This document shows, one piece after another, positions 34,776 through 45,990 of a stretch of DNA of 64,000 nucleotides. Below the pieces are notes generated by a model. That model did not search any database, was not told where the DNA came from, and saw only the letters and a program-made list of their open reading frames with translations. Within the stretch, counting starts at the first letter, position 1. Every line of letters starts with the position of its first letter. Both the position numbers and the translations under genes were made by a program. The DNA is from Purshia tridentata (Eukaryota; Streptophyta; Magnoliopsida; Rosales; Rosaceae): assembly GCA_003254885.1 (NCBI GenBank), contig QANT01001248.1, positions 1-64,000 of the forward strand, in the 5' to 3' direction.

Positions 34776-37089
34776 GCATTCAACAATTCATACAAAATAT
34801 TTAAGCCACAAACAAAACTAATACTTAATCTTGCTACAGACCTGAATGCTAAAAACTTACTAGCTGATCCAATTAAGTAAACAGGGAAACAAGAACCAAC
34901 AACTTATTGAAACCAAGTCCTCTGCACATGACAAACCAATTCCAAAACCAGAAAAGAGATCTTTACAATTCAATCCAGTACTAATACAAAAAATCAGAAA
35001 AGGACCAGCAAACCAAAACCAAAGCACTTTTCCAGAAGCTAATTCCAACAAAGACCTCCTTTTGTGGGCTCAATTGCTAAGAAAGAACTTCAAAATCTTG
35101 AGCTACTCCCTTGAAGCTCCAGTGGGTTTTCTTCCCTTAACCAGAACAGCATAAATTCAAGACAGCACAGACTCAAAAGACAAACCAAAACAAGAATTTC
35201 CTTCCCTCTAAATCAGGATTTGTTACTGCCTATCCAAGAATAAACAAATCCCAATTCCGAGAAAAACAAGCAACCCCCAAATTCAGCTAAAAAGGCACGC
35301 TTTGAAAAGGCAGAAAAACAAGATTTTGGTGAGAGAAAGTATAACTTATGTGGGAAATGAATTCTCGTGAAGAAGCTTCAGATGTTACAGAAAAACTCAG
35401 ACGAGAAAATATGTGGGATAATGGGATGTCAGAAGTAGAAGGAAAAAACAATCCAATGTCCGTTGCCTGTTTTATAATGCGTAGGAGGAACAAGATTTTC
35501 ACTGCTTAACGTAAACGCCACAAAAGCAGAGAACAATACGATATTTTAACTTCTTATTCTTTTTTGGTATTCTTCAAATATTAATAAAATATTGTTTAAT
35601 ATGGTGGGTCCCTTTTTTCCGTCAATTCCAAGTTTCTTGGGGCCGTTGGATTAGGCATATTGATCTGCTTGCCTCTTTGGAGTTGGCTTCTGTTAGTTGG
35701 TTGGTTAGTTTTTTTGTCTTCACAATTCTTTAGTTTCAAAGGGGCACGTAACCCAATTGACAATTAAATTAAAAGAGTAAATCAATGAACAAGCTTAACC
35801 AAGACCAATTTTTTATTTAAAAAAATCCCTTTTAATATTATTAATTTTACGTATTTTCAACAGTATTTGAAACAAGATAAGAAAGGATGGAATGTACAAT
35901 TAACTAATAAAAAAGGAAAACAATAGGTGGAAACCCATTCTCGATTCTTCTCTGTTTCTGTGGGACCGTTCCCATATGCTTTACCAATGAGTGTTCCCCA
36001 CGTGGCCCATTGAGCACGTGAAAAAACAAAAGTAACGAACTATGGCGGGACCCATTGAACCGCCAATTAGAAAGCAGAAGCAGTTGGCAAAGTGCACGAG
36101 GCAACCACCCACAAAGACGAGTTAAGGTGTGTAGGCGTGATCTAGACAGCCTGTTGCTCAAAGCCTAACACTTTGACATTATGTATTCTAATTTCTAAGC
36201 CCCGCCCCAATGTTTTTTTGTTACATATTTAAGGTTGAGGGTTGTTGTTGCCTTGTTTGCTTTGGTTGAAATTTTGCTGTAAAGCTATAGTCAAAGGAAT
36301 ATTATAGTTGAAGGCTATTCTAAACTTCTCTTGGGGACATGTTGCATAATCAAACACATATTCTCTTATAGCTTCAACATATTAAGCACTTCGTGACAAA
36401 GTTCCTTCAAGTTGTAGATTTGTTATATCTAGAGAATTTTATATTGAGGGTGAGAGGCAAAAAAACAAGTCTTTTTTATTGGAAGTCATAAGCTTTTTTT
36501 TTGGCCAGGATTGGAAGTCATAAGCTTAATTATGAAAGTTTATATATATTGCATATGAATGTACTTATAGCATACATGTTTATGGAGTAGAAAAGCTTGG
36601 AGGGGTGATGACCACCCCAAACCTAGCAATATCTCCGCCGCTGCATACATGCATTGCACGTGATATAGATATACTTTAAATATATTAATATCGACACGAT
36701 TCATATTCTTTCTATTAAAGTATAATTTTATATTATTAGATTTAAATGTATCAGATAATATAATATTTGTATTATAAAATTTTTTACTTTTATGAAAAAG
36801 CAAATTCATACAAGATAATCTTTAGAAAACCAATAACAAGAACAAAATCTTTAGCAAATTCATATCAAATGATCAAAATGCAAACCAAAGGTGGCAACTG
36901 GCAAGCATGTCAACAACAACATTTCTTTCGCTGTGATGTATGAGAGGAATTCAAGTCCAAGTGCCCAACCCAACTCAAATGTGGAGTGATGTTTTCGAAT
37001 TTAAGCCCAGCTCAATACAACCATTACAAACAAGAAAAACGAGGCTGGGCTTTTCAGGCCCACATAAAGACATGTGGCCGCGTCAACTA
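34776..37089. other. Divergent intergenic region, PHOX3 / OS9
   Basis: About 2.3 kb between two divergently transcribed genes. The PHOX3 side (34776-35500, minus strand) is probably 5' leader, possibly with an intron. AGAAGCTTCA at 35371-35380 is a perfect palindrome matching a minimal heat-shock element. G-box-type ACGTG cores lie near 35998-36020 (CCACGTGG, GCACGTG). An 18-bp direct repeat with a T-run insert is at 36478-36527. No other gene is seen. Confidence 0.45.
36478..36527. repeat. 18-bp direct repeat around a 14-nt T-run insert
   Basis: ATTGGAAGTCATAAGCTT occurs perfectly at 36478-36495 and 36510-36527, separated only by TTTTTTTGGCCAGG. The insert starts T7-GGCCA; the insert at 5383-5394 reads T7-AGCCA on its minus strand. 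Confidence 0.85.
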
Positions 37090-37101
37090 GGTCACGTGAC
37101 C
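37090..37101. promoter_or_regulatory. 12-bp palindromic G-box
   Basis: GGTCACGTGACC is a perfect 12-bp palindrome with a CACGTG core, 182 nt upstream of the OS9 start codon. Such sites bind bZIP and bHLH factors. It sits just upstream of the ER-stress element described next. Confidence 0.55.
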
Positions 37102-37130
37102 AGAACCGTACAGAGTGGCATTAGCATGTA

Positions 37131-37152
37131 TGACGTGTCGTCAGTTTATTGG
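37131..37152 (-). promoter_or_regulatory. Plant ER-stress response element (ERSE) upstream of OS9
   Basis: Read from the minus strand, CCAAT, exactly 10 nt, then CACG: the plant ERSE consensus CCAAT-N10-CACG bound by bZIP28 with NF-Y. On the plus strand CGTG is 37134-37137 and ATTGG is 37148-37152. The CGTG overlaps TGACGTG (37131-37137), the core of UPR bZIP sites. It lies about 131 nt upstream of the ATG of an ERAD gene. Confidence 0.65.
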
Positions 37153-37282
37153 TTGCGTGGAGGTGTCCAACAGGTGCATAACTTGTTCGTCGTCTTCTTC
37201 ATTGACGTAGCAAGAGCAAAGGTTTAATACGGCCTCCTCCTTTTCGCTTGGGTATGAGAAATTTTATTTCAGAAGTAAAAAA

Positions 37283-40200
37283 ATGAAGGTGGTTGTGTTT
37301 TTTACGCTGCTTTCGTACGTTTTTCGCCACCTTGCCTTGGCCGATCAGATCTTCCCAGCTCACCTAGGTAATTACCCACTTCTCAAATCAATCCCTTTCC
37401 CTCTTACATTTGCGTAATTTTATTATTTATGCTGAAAATTCTAAAACCCATCTTTGTTTTAGTGACACCCTTCTTTCGCTAATTAAAAAATCATGTCTTT
37501 CTTACCAAATTTAGTACATTTTTCAACTAGACATAGCATGTGTGTGTGAACTGTGAACACAATTCTTATATTTTAGTTGGGTTTTTGGATTTCAATTAAT
37601 CATCATCACTCAGATGCTGAGTTTGAAAGTATTGGTGGAATTTGGAAGTACTTTGCACTTGAGTCTTGAGTCAGAGGCATAATGCTTCATAGGTTTTAGT
37701 GTCTCTGAGTAATGTCTTTGGTGATGTACTTTTGGCCTGATAAGATAAGTTTGATGAAGCTTCAGCTGTGATTATTAATCGGGATGATCAATTTGTAGGG
37801 TTATAGGACAGCACAGAGTTTTATGCTGGCTAGTGGCTGTTCATCATGATCTTTCAAATTAAACCACATTGAATTGCTTTAAGTTTAGCTGATTTCTTAG
37901 AGGATATGCCATGTATTACTAATATATTCACTGGTCTATTGTGTTATATATTGGTAGACTTGATATGTGACTGTTGATGGTACACATATTATTAACTCAC
38001 CAAAGGAGTGATGTTATGAGATGGGAACTAGGACTGGAATAGCAATCTATTGAAAGGCAAAGGGTTGATTAAAGGAGTGATGGTCTTTTAGTAACCACAG
38101 AAATATCAAAGCGGAAGGGAAAAAAAAAGCAATTTGTTGGGAAGTACTAAAAGGTAGAACTATTTATCTGGGAAAAAAGTATGAGTTGGCAAAAGGACCG
38201 TTTTAACATATGATGGAGTGGTTCAGCTGTAGTCAGGTCAGTGTAGATACTGACTGTGGATTGTAGTGTGAATAACAGTCACTATGATTTTAGGACCTAT
38301 TATAATGCATTCTAGATCTTTACATGAGAATCATGCCAATTAACCATGGTTTCTCACTTTATTATCAGCTATAATTAGAAGTTTTATTTTATTTGTCTTT
38401 CTAATTTGTTTGTTTATTTTGATATCTTATGCTGAAATAAAAGTACTCTCATTTTCTTCTCTATTGAATGATCAACAGGTGGCACATTTAGTCGCAGCTC
38501 TCGTGAGCCAAAATACAAGATTGAATTCCATACTGAAGACTCACCTTTTCCTCCTGTAAGTTAAGGTTTTTGTTTTTTTTTCTCGTTTTTCTTGTATTAA
38601 TTATTTGTTCCTACATTGCACATTTATGAGCAGCCCCACCTGTCAATAAGATTTTATTCTACGTAAAGATTTTTAAGAAGTATATTTCTTGCCACTGTTG
38701 GATCATGGTATGTCTGTTAAAATTCACTTCCTTATACTTGATTTTTCAGTTTATCATCTTCACTTGACTGTGAAATACTCAAATCTATTCATGCTTAAAT
38801 GTAGTTATTACATCTCAGTTCTCTACTTGCTATCGACAACCTTTCCCTCCAAATTGCTCACCTTATGTAGTTCCTACAATTTTTGTCCAGAATAAATAAT
38901 ACATATTATTATTTGCTCTTTTCTGAACCATGCTCCCTACTATTGTTCCTCATTATTGTGGATAGAATCTGTGAACCTCTCTGATTTATCTGTGAATTTT
39001 ATCATTCCTTGACGAAATATGAAGTGCACATGTTGACCCAATAATGGGGTGTACAAATATTGCAGGAGGATGGTCAGGAGTCTGTGGTTATGCCCAATAA
39101 AAATGGAGAGAATTTTTTATGTTACTTGCCTAAGGTGGAGGAAGCCAAGAGTGGGAAGCAAGTTCTCCAGCAGAACACTAGCAGCATGATTGTGGAAACT
39201 GAGAAACAAGTTAAAATGAAGACACCAGATGAGCTGCTTGAAGTACTCAAGGACCAGTGCTTTGCCAGAGTAAGATCTCTGACCCAAAAAAACTGTGTTT
39301 CATGTGGTCCCATGGTTTAGTAATTTTTCCCCCCCTACACTTACTTTAAAAAGGATAATAGATAAAAATTTCTTGAAAGGGAGCCTTCTGTTGAAGAGCT
39401 CATAGTTATGTAACCTAAAAAACCATACTAGTTAGCTGTATATAGAGCCCCCATTAAGTGATTGTGCATCTACTGTTAATTTCTCTAACTTAACGACCTC
39501 CTTCATGCAGCAAGAGGGTTGGTGGTCATATGAATTTTGCTATCAGAAGAAATTACAACAAGTTCATTTGGAAGATGAGAAGGTATCCTCTTATGTGCTT
39601 CTCAAATGCTCACTTTTAAATATATTATCCTTCTATTAGTTCTTATTTCTGATGCCTCCTTTTTAATACACGTTAACAACAGTTGAACAGCATATAATGA
39701 GGAAGTGGCTAATATGGATCAGGCTTTAATTTATTGTTGGACCATTGTCACACAGTATTTCATGCATTCCCGCAATTGAGTAATTACTAAAGTATTAGGT
39801 TGAATTTTATGTTGCCATTCTTCCATCCTTAATGGTATATGTAGTAGTTGCTGTGGCATAGGTAGCGAAGACATTGGTCAATTTCTTACTTTGGTGACCT
39901 TTTCTTTGCCGATTATTTAGAGAATTAAAGACCAGTAGCATTAGTTTTATTATCATCATCGTTTCAGATGTACTCATTCCTTATGGGAGCTCATTCAGAC
40001 TTATTAAAACCTGAAAATAGTAACAATCATGTAATTGGATGCTTTCTTCTCTTATTACAGGTGGTTCAGGAATTTATATTGGGTGTATATGATGCAGAGG
40101 CCACTGCTGCTTTCAACCAGAATCTCTCTGATATATCTACTCTAAAAGATCCACGCTCAAAAGACGCATACCAAAGGTATGATTTCGTCTTTATGAAATG

Positions 40201-40789
40201 TGTAAAACAAGTTTGATCATAAACTTGCTATAGATCAGAAAGAAGAGATTGAATACACTTATCAAATTGTATGGTTCATGTAGGTATCATGCCCATCAAT
40301 ATACAAATGGGACGACTTGTGATCTTACAAACCAGCCACGGGAGACTGAGGTATGAAGTTATTAAATTTGTGTAGCTTTCAATTATTTTCCCAACTTTTC
40401 ACCAATCAACATTACTTATATCCATCTGCAGGTGAGATTTGTATGCTCAGAGCCCAGAGCCATGATTAGTTCAATCACAGAGATATCCACTTGCAAGTAT
40501 GCAGTTACAATTCAATGCCCCACACTCTGCAAGCATCCGTGAGTCCCGCCTCTTATGTTATGCCCATCTTGTGTTTTGTGATTTATATCTTACTACTAGT
40601 TCTAATGACTTGCTTTGAACCAGCAGATTATTCCAAGCAGAGAGACCAGTATGGCAGACCATTAATTGTAACATGCTTCCCAAGGATTATAAGGAAACCA
40701 AACTGGAGGAAGAATCCGAACTTAAGCAGATAGTTACGGTCACAAACACAGACAGTGAATTTCCATCTAATGATGTTTCGGATGAGTAA
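37283..40789 (+). CDS. OS9: OS-9 homologue, ERAD lectin (EBS6)
   Basis: Recognises trimmed N-glycans (exposed alpha-1,6-mannose) on misfolded ER proteins and hands them to the HRD1 ubiquitin ligase complex in the ER lumen. Eight phase-consistent exons: 37283-37367, 38479-38555, 39066-39269, 39511-39582, 40061-40176, 40284-40350, 40432-40538, 40627-40789; 296 residues, similar to Arabidopsis EBS6. A signal peptide ends near ALADQ. The conserved PAHLGGTFSRSSREPKY and FLCYLPKVEE blocks precede an MRH domain (about 117-245). That domain has the tandem-Trp glycan-binding motif GWWSYEFCYQKK, then CDLTN, ETEVRFVC, ITEISTCKYA and QCPTLCKHP; these carry the Gln, Arg, Glu and Tyr expected of the mannose pocket and paired cysteines. 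The acidic tail lacks an HDEL-type signal, as usual for OS9. An ERSE lies upstream. Confidence 0.94.
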
Positions 40790-41954
40790 CATATATATTT
40801 AACATAATCATTGTGAATACCAATGATAATCAACCCATTGTACTCTTGTATCACCCTGATTTTGTTAACACTTTCACAGGATAGAAACATATTCATTGTT
40901 TAGAATCTTAATCCATATCCTCTCCATAACGTTGTTGTCCTTTGGGTAGATGGGTGTTTATTTAGTCTCTGTTTACTCACGAGGATTTCTAACAAGGTGA
41001 AGATGAAGTTGATGGGTATATATAATATGATGTACTAAATAAAACAGCGTCAATGCTGTCCCAATGCAATCTCCAAGATGGCTGGAAGAATCCAACTTCC
41101 TTTTTTCTTTTCCTCAACTTATAAGAGAATGGTACCAAATTCATAGATCTAGATGTAGAGATTAAAATACCAAAACCCAACTTCCTTATATAATTTTATC
41201 TTTTTTACTGGGGTCTAATTTCTAAAACTATTTCTAAATTCAAAAATAAAAATAAAATTGTATATGATATGAAAAGATTAATTTACCCCTCATTTAGAGG
41301 GAGTGAGTAACTAGTTGACAGTTTGTCCTACATTGATACAAACCATTAATTAGTGTCTTACATTAAGACACTTTAAAATATGTGTCTTACATTAAGATAC
41401 TTTAAAATATGTGTCATGAGTTACAATTTATATCATAATATGTCTTAAATAAAAATTTTTCCCAAATATGTATGATGGCAAGGAGTGTGGCTGAGGCCCA
41501 AAACAAACACAAGAAAGGGCCATCTGGCCCATGAATCTCGTTCTCGGCCGGCCGAGCCCAATTAAGGCGGTTTAGGGTATTTATTATATTATATATATTA
41601 CTGAAATTAAATTAGAAGACTCTCATACGCAACTGATATGGACAATCCAAGCAACCAGGTAATCTCTCTCTCTCTCTCTCTTTCTCTCGTCTCTTTGGGG
41701 TTTGGTTCTAGCTATCATAAAAGATGCATGAAGCCATTTATTTGGGGTTTTTCTGAATTAGGGTTCATTGGCAACGATCTAACCAGTGGATCTCATAGTT
41801 CTGATGAGTCTGTCGATACTCTCTCTCTCTCTCTCTCTAGTCTCGTCCATCCTTTATTGTTGATTTTTTAGTTTCGTTTTGTTGTAATTTAATCTTTTGC
41901 CAATTAATCTTTTCTTGCTGGCACTCACCGAAGATTCCACACAACACCATAGCC
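40790..41954 (+). other. OS9 3' flank and upstream region of the next gene
   Basis: A three-fold imperfect repeat of the TGTCTTACATTAAGACACTT type lies near 41350-41410. A (CT)n run lies at 41663-41690 and another at 41817-41840. An upstream ATG at 41638 (MDNPSNQ, followed by a GTAATC donor-like site) could splice in frame to an acceptor before ATTCCACACAAC near 41932; I regard this as an unproven alternative first exon. Confidence 0.4.
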
Positions 41955-42815
41955 ATGGGTGTAAAACGCAAGCGAAACCCTTCATCCCTTCCCTTTTCAG
42001 AAGCAGTGGAAGAATTCACGAAACTCTACAAGTCGCTGCCACTAAGGCCCTCCGATGAAGAGGTTAAGGCAGCCATGTCTGTGCTCAAAACAGTGAGCAG
42101 TGAGGAGCAAACGAAACTGGAGGAGATATCAAAGCAAGAGAAGCCCCACAATGATGTCCCTGAAGAGCTCTTCTCTATGTTGCAGGCGGTGAGGAGGACC
42201 ACGGTCTTGTTTCAGAGCCATGAACAGAGGAAGGAGGCTTCCCATGTGGTTGAGCTTCACAAGATGTTTCACCCTTTTGATGATGTTATCCAGAAGTATT
42301 CTGGGGTTGTTTCTGGTGATACCCAGAATGAGAAAGTTGTTGTTGATTTGGAATACCCAGTAGAGAAAATAGAGAGAGAAGCTGTGATCAGTGATGAAAG
42401 TTTGGTGATGATGAAGAAGAAGAAGGATGATGAAGAGTCAGAGAGGGATATTGGTTATAGCTCACTAGCACAAGATAACAACCCGAAGGTGGAGAAAGCA
42501 GATCAACATCTGACTGATTGGTTTACAGTGGATTATTTATTTCAATCGTTAGAAAACAGAAAGAAATGGAAAAAGAAAGAGACTGCCGTTTTTTACAAGC
42601 CTATCATCCCTTTTCCCTGTAATTATTGTCCCTATTTTCCAAGTCAGCATACTCCGGAGGATGATGAGTTTATGAAGCAGGCCTTGCAGGAGGTTGAAGA
42701 AGCTCTTTGGAGTCGCTTTAAACCTGAGGTTAAAGCCAGACGATTGGCATTTCAAGCTTCGCTGGATGATCATTTTCGTGAGTTGGAGCAGATGCCTCCG
42801 CCTGGCCTTTATTGA
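41955..42815 (+). CDS. PIRL4/5 N-terminal-like protein lacking LRRs
   Basis: Single exon, 286 residues. The start is basic (MGVKRKRNPSS). Residues about 14-110 (SEAVEEFTKLYKSLPLRP, then EEVKAAMSVLKTVSSEEQ, KLEEISKQEKPHNDVPEELF and SMLQAVRRTTVLFQSHEQRK) resemble, from memory, the region before the LRRs in plant intracellular Ras-group-related LRR proteins PIRL4/5. The LRRs are absent. A Lys/Asp/Glu-rich linker (MMKKKKDDEESERD) is followed by a C-terminal segment (CNYCPYFPSQHTPEDDEFM, ending QMPPPGLY) that I cannot place, with a CxxC pair. Function unknown. It may be a family built on the shared N-terminal domain. Polypyrimidine (CT)n upstream suggests a normal leader. Confidence 0.8.
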   Translation: MGVKRKRNPSSLPFSEAVEEFTKLYKSLPLRPSDEEVKAAMSVLKTVSSEEQTKLEEISKQEKPHNDVPEELFSMLQAVRRTTVLFQSHEQRKEASHVVELHKMFHPFDDVIQKYSGVVSGDTQNEKVVVDLEYPVEKIEREAVISDESLVMMKKKKDDEESERDIGYSSLAQDNNPKVEKADQHLTDWFTVDYLFQSLENRKKWKKKETAVFYKPIIPFPCNYCPYFPSQHTPEDDEFMKQALQEVEEALWSRFKPEVKARRLAFQASLDDHFRELEQMPPPGLY

Positions 42816-42868
42816 CAGTTCTGGGATGCTGCTAGATATTATGCTTCTAAGGGAACGGGTGTTGGGTG

Positions 42869-43442
42869 TGTTAGGACTGATAGCTTAATAACTCCACCAG
42901 TCTACACCTGCAATGAATACAAAAATGGAATGGCCCAGAAGCATTTACACAAACAATCAACACAGATTTATAGTGGTTCGGCTCAACTGCCTACATCCAC
43001 TTTGCACACCCACTTTCACTAATATGATAGAAGAAATTACAAAGAATATGGATCAGCTGATACCACATCCATCTATGAATCTCTCTCTTATTCTTTGCTT
43101 TGACTCTCTCTAACATACACTCTCTGCTTGCTCTTCGTAATAGCAAGCTCCTCTGCTTCACCGAAAAGGAAATGCAGCAGCCCCTGAGTATTTCTTCGCA
43201 CAGAGAGACTCACACAGAGAGAAAAAAAAAGACACCGACACCACCAATATTTTTTTCTGATGATGCCTCTTCTATCTCAGCCTTTTTCTTCTTAGGATCC
43301 GCTACAGGCCCCGACAGCAAAACCAACGGAAGGAATATCATGATCAGAAAAAAAAGAAGGGGAAGGCTGAAATGATGCTGTCAGATAGTGGGTGGGCCCC
43401 CCGCATAATGAAAGATGGTTTTGGGCTCCACCAATCATAACA
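42869..43442. mobile_element. Possible solo LTR-type repeat (fossil)
   Basis: The segment begins TGTTAGG and ends CATAACA, so the outer TGTTA/TAACA are inverted. Its interior has a TATAGTGGTTCGGCTCAACT-type block that I associate with dispersed plant repeats. There is no convincing 5-bp target duplication and no second copy in the window, so this is only a candidate LTR-kind fossil. It lies directly after the PIRL-like gene and may contribute to its 3' region. Confidence 0.25.
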
Positions 43443-43459
43443 GGAGGCGTCTGTCGTCT

Positions 43460-43684
43460 CAGGGACGGAGGCAGCCTTAAAAAGTAGGCAGACGCAGAGC
43501 TATAATTTGTTAAAAAAAGAGTAACTGGTTTTGGTGTGTTGGTTGCATGTGGAACTTGTTGGGCTAACCTCTAGGCTGGTGGTGGAACTTATTGGGCTAA
43601 ACTTTAGGCTGGGTGTGGGCTAGAATTGATTGGGCATTCAGATTTACACACAACCTGGTTAGCTCACTCTATGTTCCGTCCCTG
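43460..43684. mobile_element. Small hAT-like element with CAGGGACGGA ends
   Basis: Perfect 10-bp inverted ends, CAGGGACGGA (43460-43469) and TCCGTCCCTG (43675-43684), of the CAGGG(G/A)CGGA type common in plant hAT derivatives. The interior contains two adjacent copies of a 33-bp unit (43549-43581 and 43582-43614; GTGGAACTT(G/A)TTGGGCTAA at the start). Target duplications are not clean. Confidence 0.5.
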
Positions 43685-45990
43685 GGGGTCTGTCAGTAGT
43701 TTGTCCCTTTTCTCGTATTCCTTATAAGTTTTGGTCTATGAGACGTTTCCTAATATAACTTAGAGTTTCTGTGAGCCTATAATATAAATAAGCCTTTTTA
43801 GTGTTTGGACTTCATTGTACCATTTTTTAGATTGTTTTTATTTTATTAAGGGGAGGTTGAGTCAAACTTGGACCCGTTTTCAACATTAGAGTGACTCTTT
43901 GAAAGTAATTTGGGTGAGTGAAATTCTCTATTATTCTTATACTTTTTGTTTGTTAGTTTTTTCTACGTATAATTTTTTTTATTGTTATTTGATTTCTTGT
44001 CTTTATTATCTTTCTCATATTAATTCAAGAGTTTGCGATATTGAATTGAACAATAAACTTAGTGTCTTAAAGTTTCTACCAATTCTTGCAATTTTGTATG
44101 ATGGTCGAAGTCACAAAAAGTAATGGGTGGTTTTCTTTGGTGAATCTGGTATAGGCTTTGAAACTGTTTTTCCTCATTTTTCTTGTTCCTTCATTAATTT
44201 GCGGGCAGTCTTGTTTTTCTTTCTTGTTAATGTTTATTAAATTTACATAAAATATAATTCCAATTTGCTAAACAAATGGCATGGATACTTCATTATGATT
44301 AGTTATTGTGTGACTGAATATGGAAATATATCGCAATTTGGGAGTTTGCCTAGCTAGCTAGATATATAGGGCACTTGCATTAATTTATGCAGTCCTAATT
44401 AATCCAATTAAGTTGGTATTTGCATTGACTGTTGTCAAGCTCTCTACATGGTGATGAGTTCAATTGGTCACTTTCAAGTCTTCAACTAGTCATTAATTTT
44501 TTACACATGCATGCATATATATATATATCATATATTGGGTTCTTTTTTCAATTTGCAAAGGTTTATTAGTCTTAAGATCATATATCTCGAAGAAATTCAA
44601 GCATAATTAATAAAAAAGTTCAATGAATGTAATATTTTAATTTTCATGCTCTTATTTGAAAATCATTGTTTCATGATAACTTGTAAATTTTTACTCAAAG
44701 GGGATGCATGTTTCAAATACTTTACGTTGTAATTAATAGCTCATGCATGAACTACAAAGATTCATAGGATATGATAGAACAATCAGAGCTCAATTATGGG
44801 TCGTCACCAAAACCAACGAAAATTTAGTTGTCTGTCTACAATAAAAATGCCATTACCTAATTTTAGACAAACTTTGGAATTCTACTAGACCTTAGTCATA
44901 AATTAAAGCTAAAATTTACTTTGAAAATAGATTTTCCTTTACACTTGTGTTTACTTGCTTCAATTATAGTTATTTATTACAAATTCAAAGATTCACATTC
45001 AACCTTATACTTATTTATAAGTGTTCTTTTTCTCACACGTTATCAAATTTGTAATTATACACAACTAGAGCTAAAAGTTAAGTAAAAATAATGTAATATT
45101 AGAATCCCGAATCCGAATAGATCGATATGGATTTATTTGTTGTGCTTTGTTTTTGTATTTAAAAAAGGTTTATGTTTGATTTGCATACACATCCAAAAAG
45201 ATCGACACCGCATATATACTAGGATTAATTACAAAGTCTAGTAAAGACAAAACACATAAAACTGATCAGTGGAGGACTCGAATCCGAAAAGGATGACATA
45301 ATTAAAGTTTAATTACTTAATTAGCTTAGAAAAAATCAGTGTTCTACTTGTAAGATAACTCTTCCGCATGACAGTTAGCTGTGGGCTGTAGCTACCAGTA
45401 CATGTATGATTGTATGAACCACTGCATGCCTCTGCATAATCTCAGGACTCTTATACATAGTTTACCAGAAAAACTAAAAGACTCTGATATATATATATAT
45501 ATATATATAAATAAATTTTGTATTATATAAATAATTTAGTTTATTGACACATGCATGCATGCATATATATGTTAGGAGTAGTATAGGACTGAAATATTGG
45601 ATTATGGGATAGGTTCAAATTAATAGACATGCATGCATGTGAGTGGGCCTTAAGAAGATCGAGTACCACTAGGCATCAAATTCTCATTGCTCAGTGCCAC
45701 GCGGTAAAGCCTCCCAGCGTGAACAGGAGAAGGAAAAATATTAATTAGAGTAAGAAAGAATTTGAATAGCCTTAATTTTAATTTTAATTAATTTATTTCA
45801 AAATTTAAAGTAATAGATAATTTCTAACCCAATCCCAATTCATAGCTCCTACAAATTCTGTTTTAATTCGATCAAATCCCTTATCTCTATATTTGACCAC
45901 CCTGTCTTCGTTCAAACCCACTTCACAATTGGTTTCTTAATTTCTTTCAACTTCTTAGAAAACCCTAATTTTTGTTTTCCAGAGGAGGAG
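43685..45990. other. Intergenic DNA, no gene seen
   Basis: AT-rich DNA with a (TA)n run at 45486-45509 and ATGCATGC clusters near 44505 and 45552. The last 150 bp is the probable leader of the DUF7086 gene. Confidence 0.45.

Noticed and set aside
36940-37227. 95-codon plus-strand frame upstream of OS9
   Set aside because: It covers the promoter elements and ends before the OS9 start; no protein-like features.
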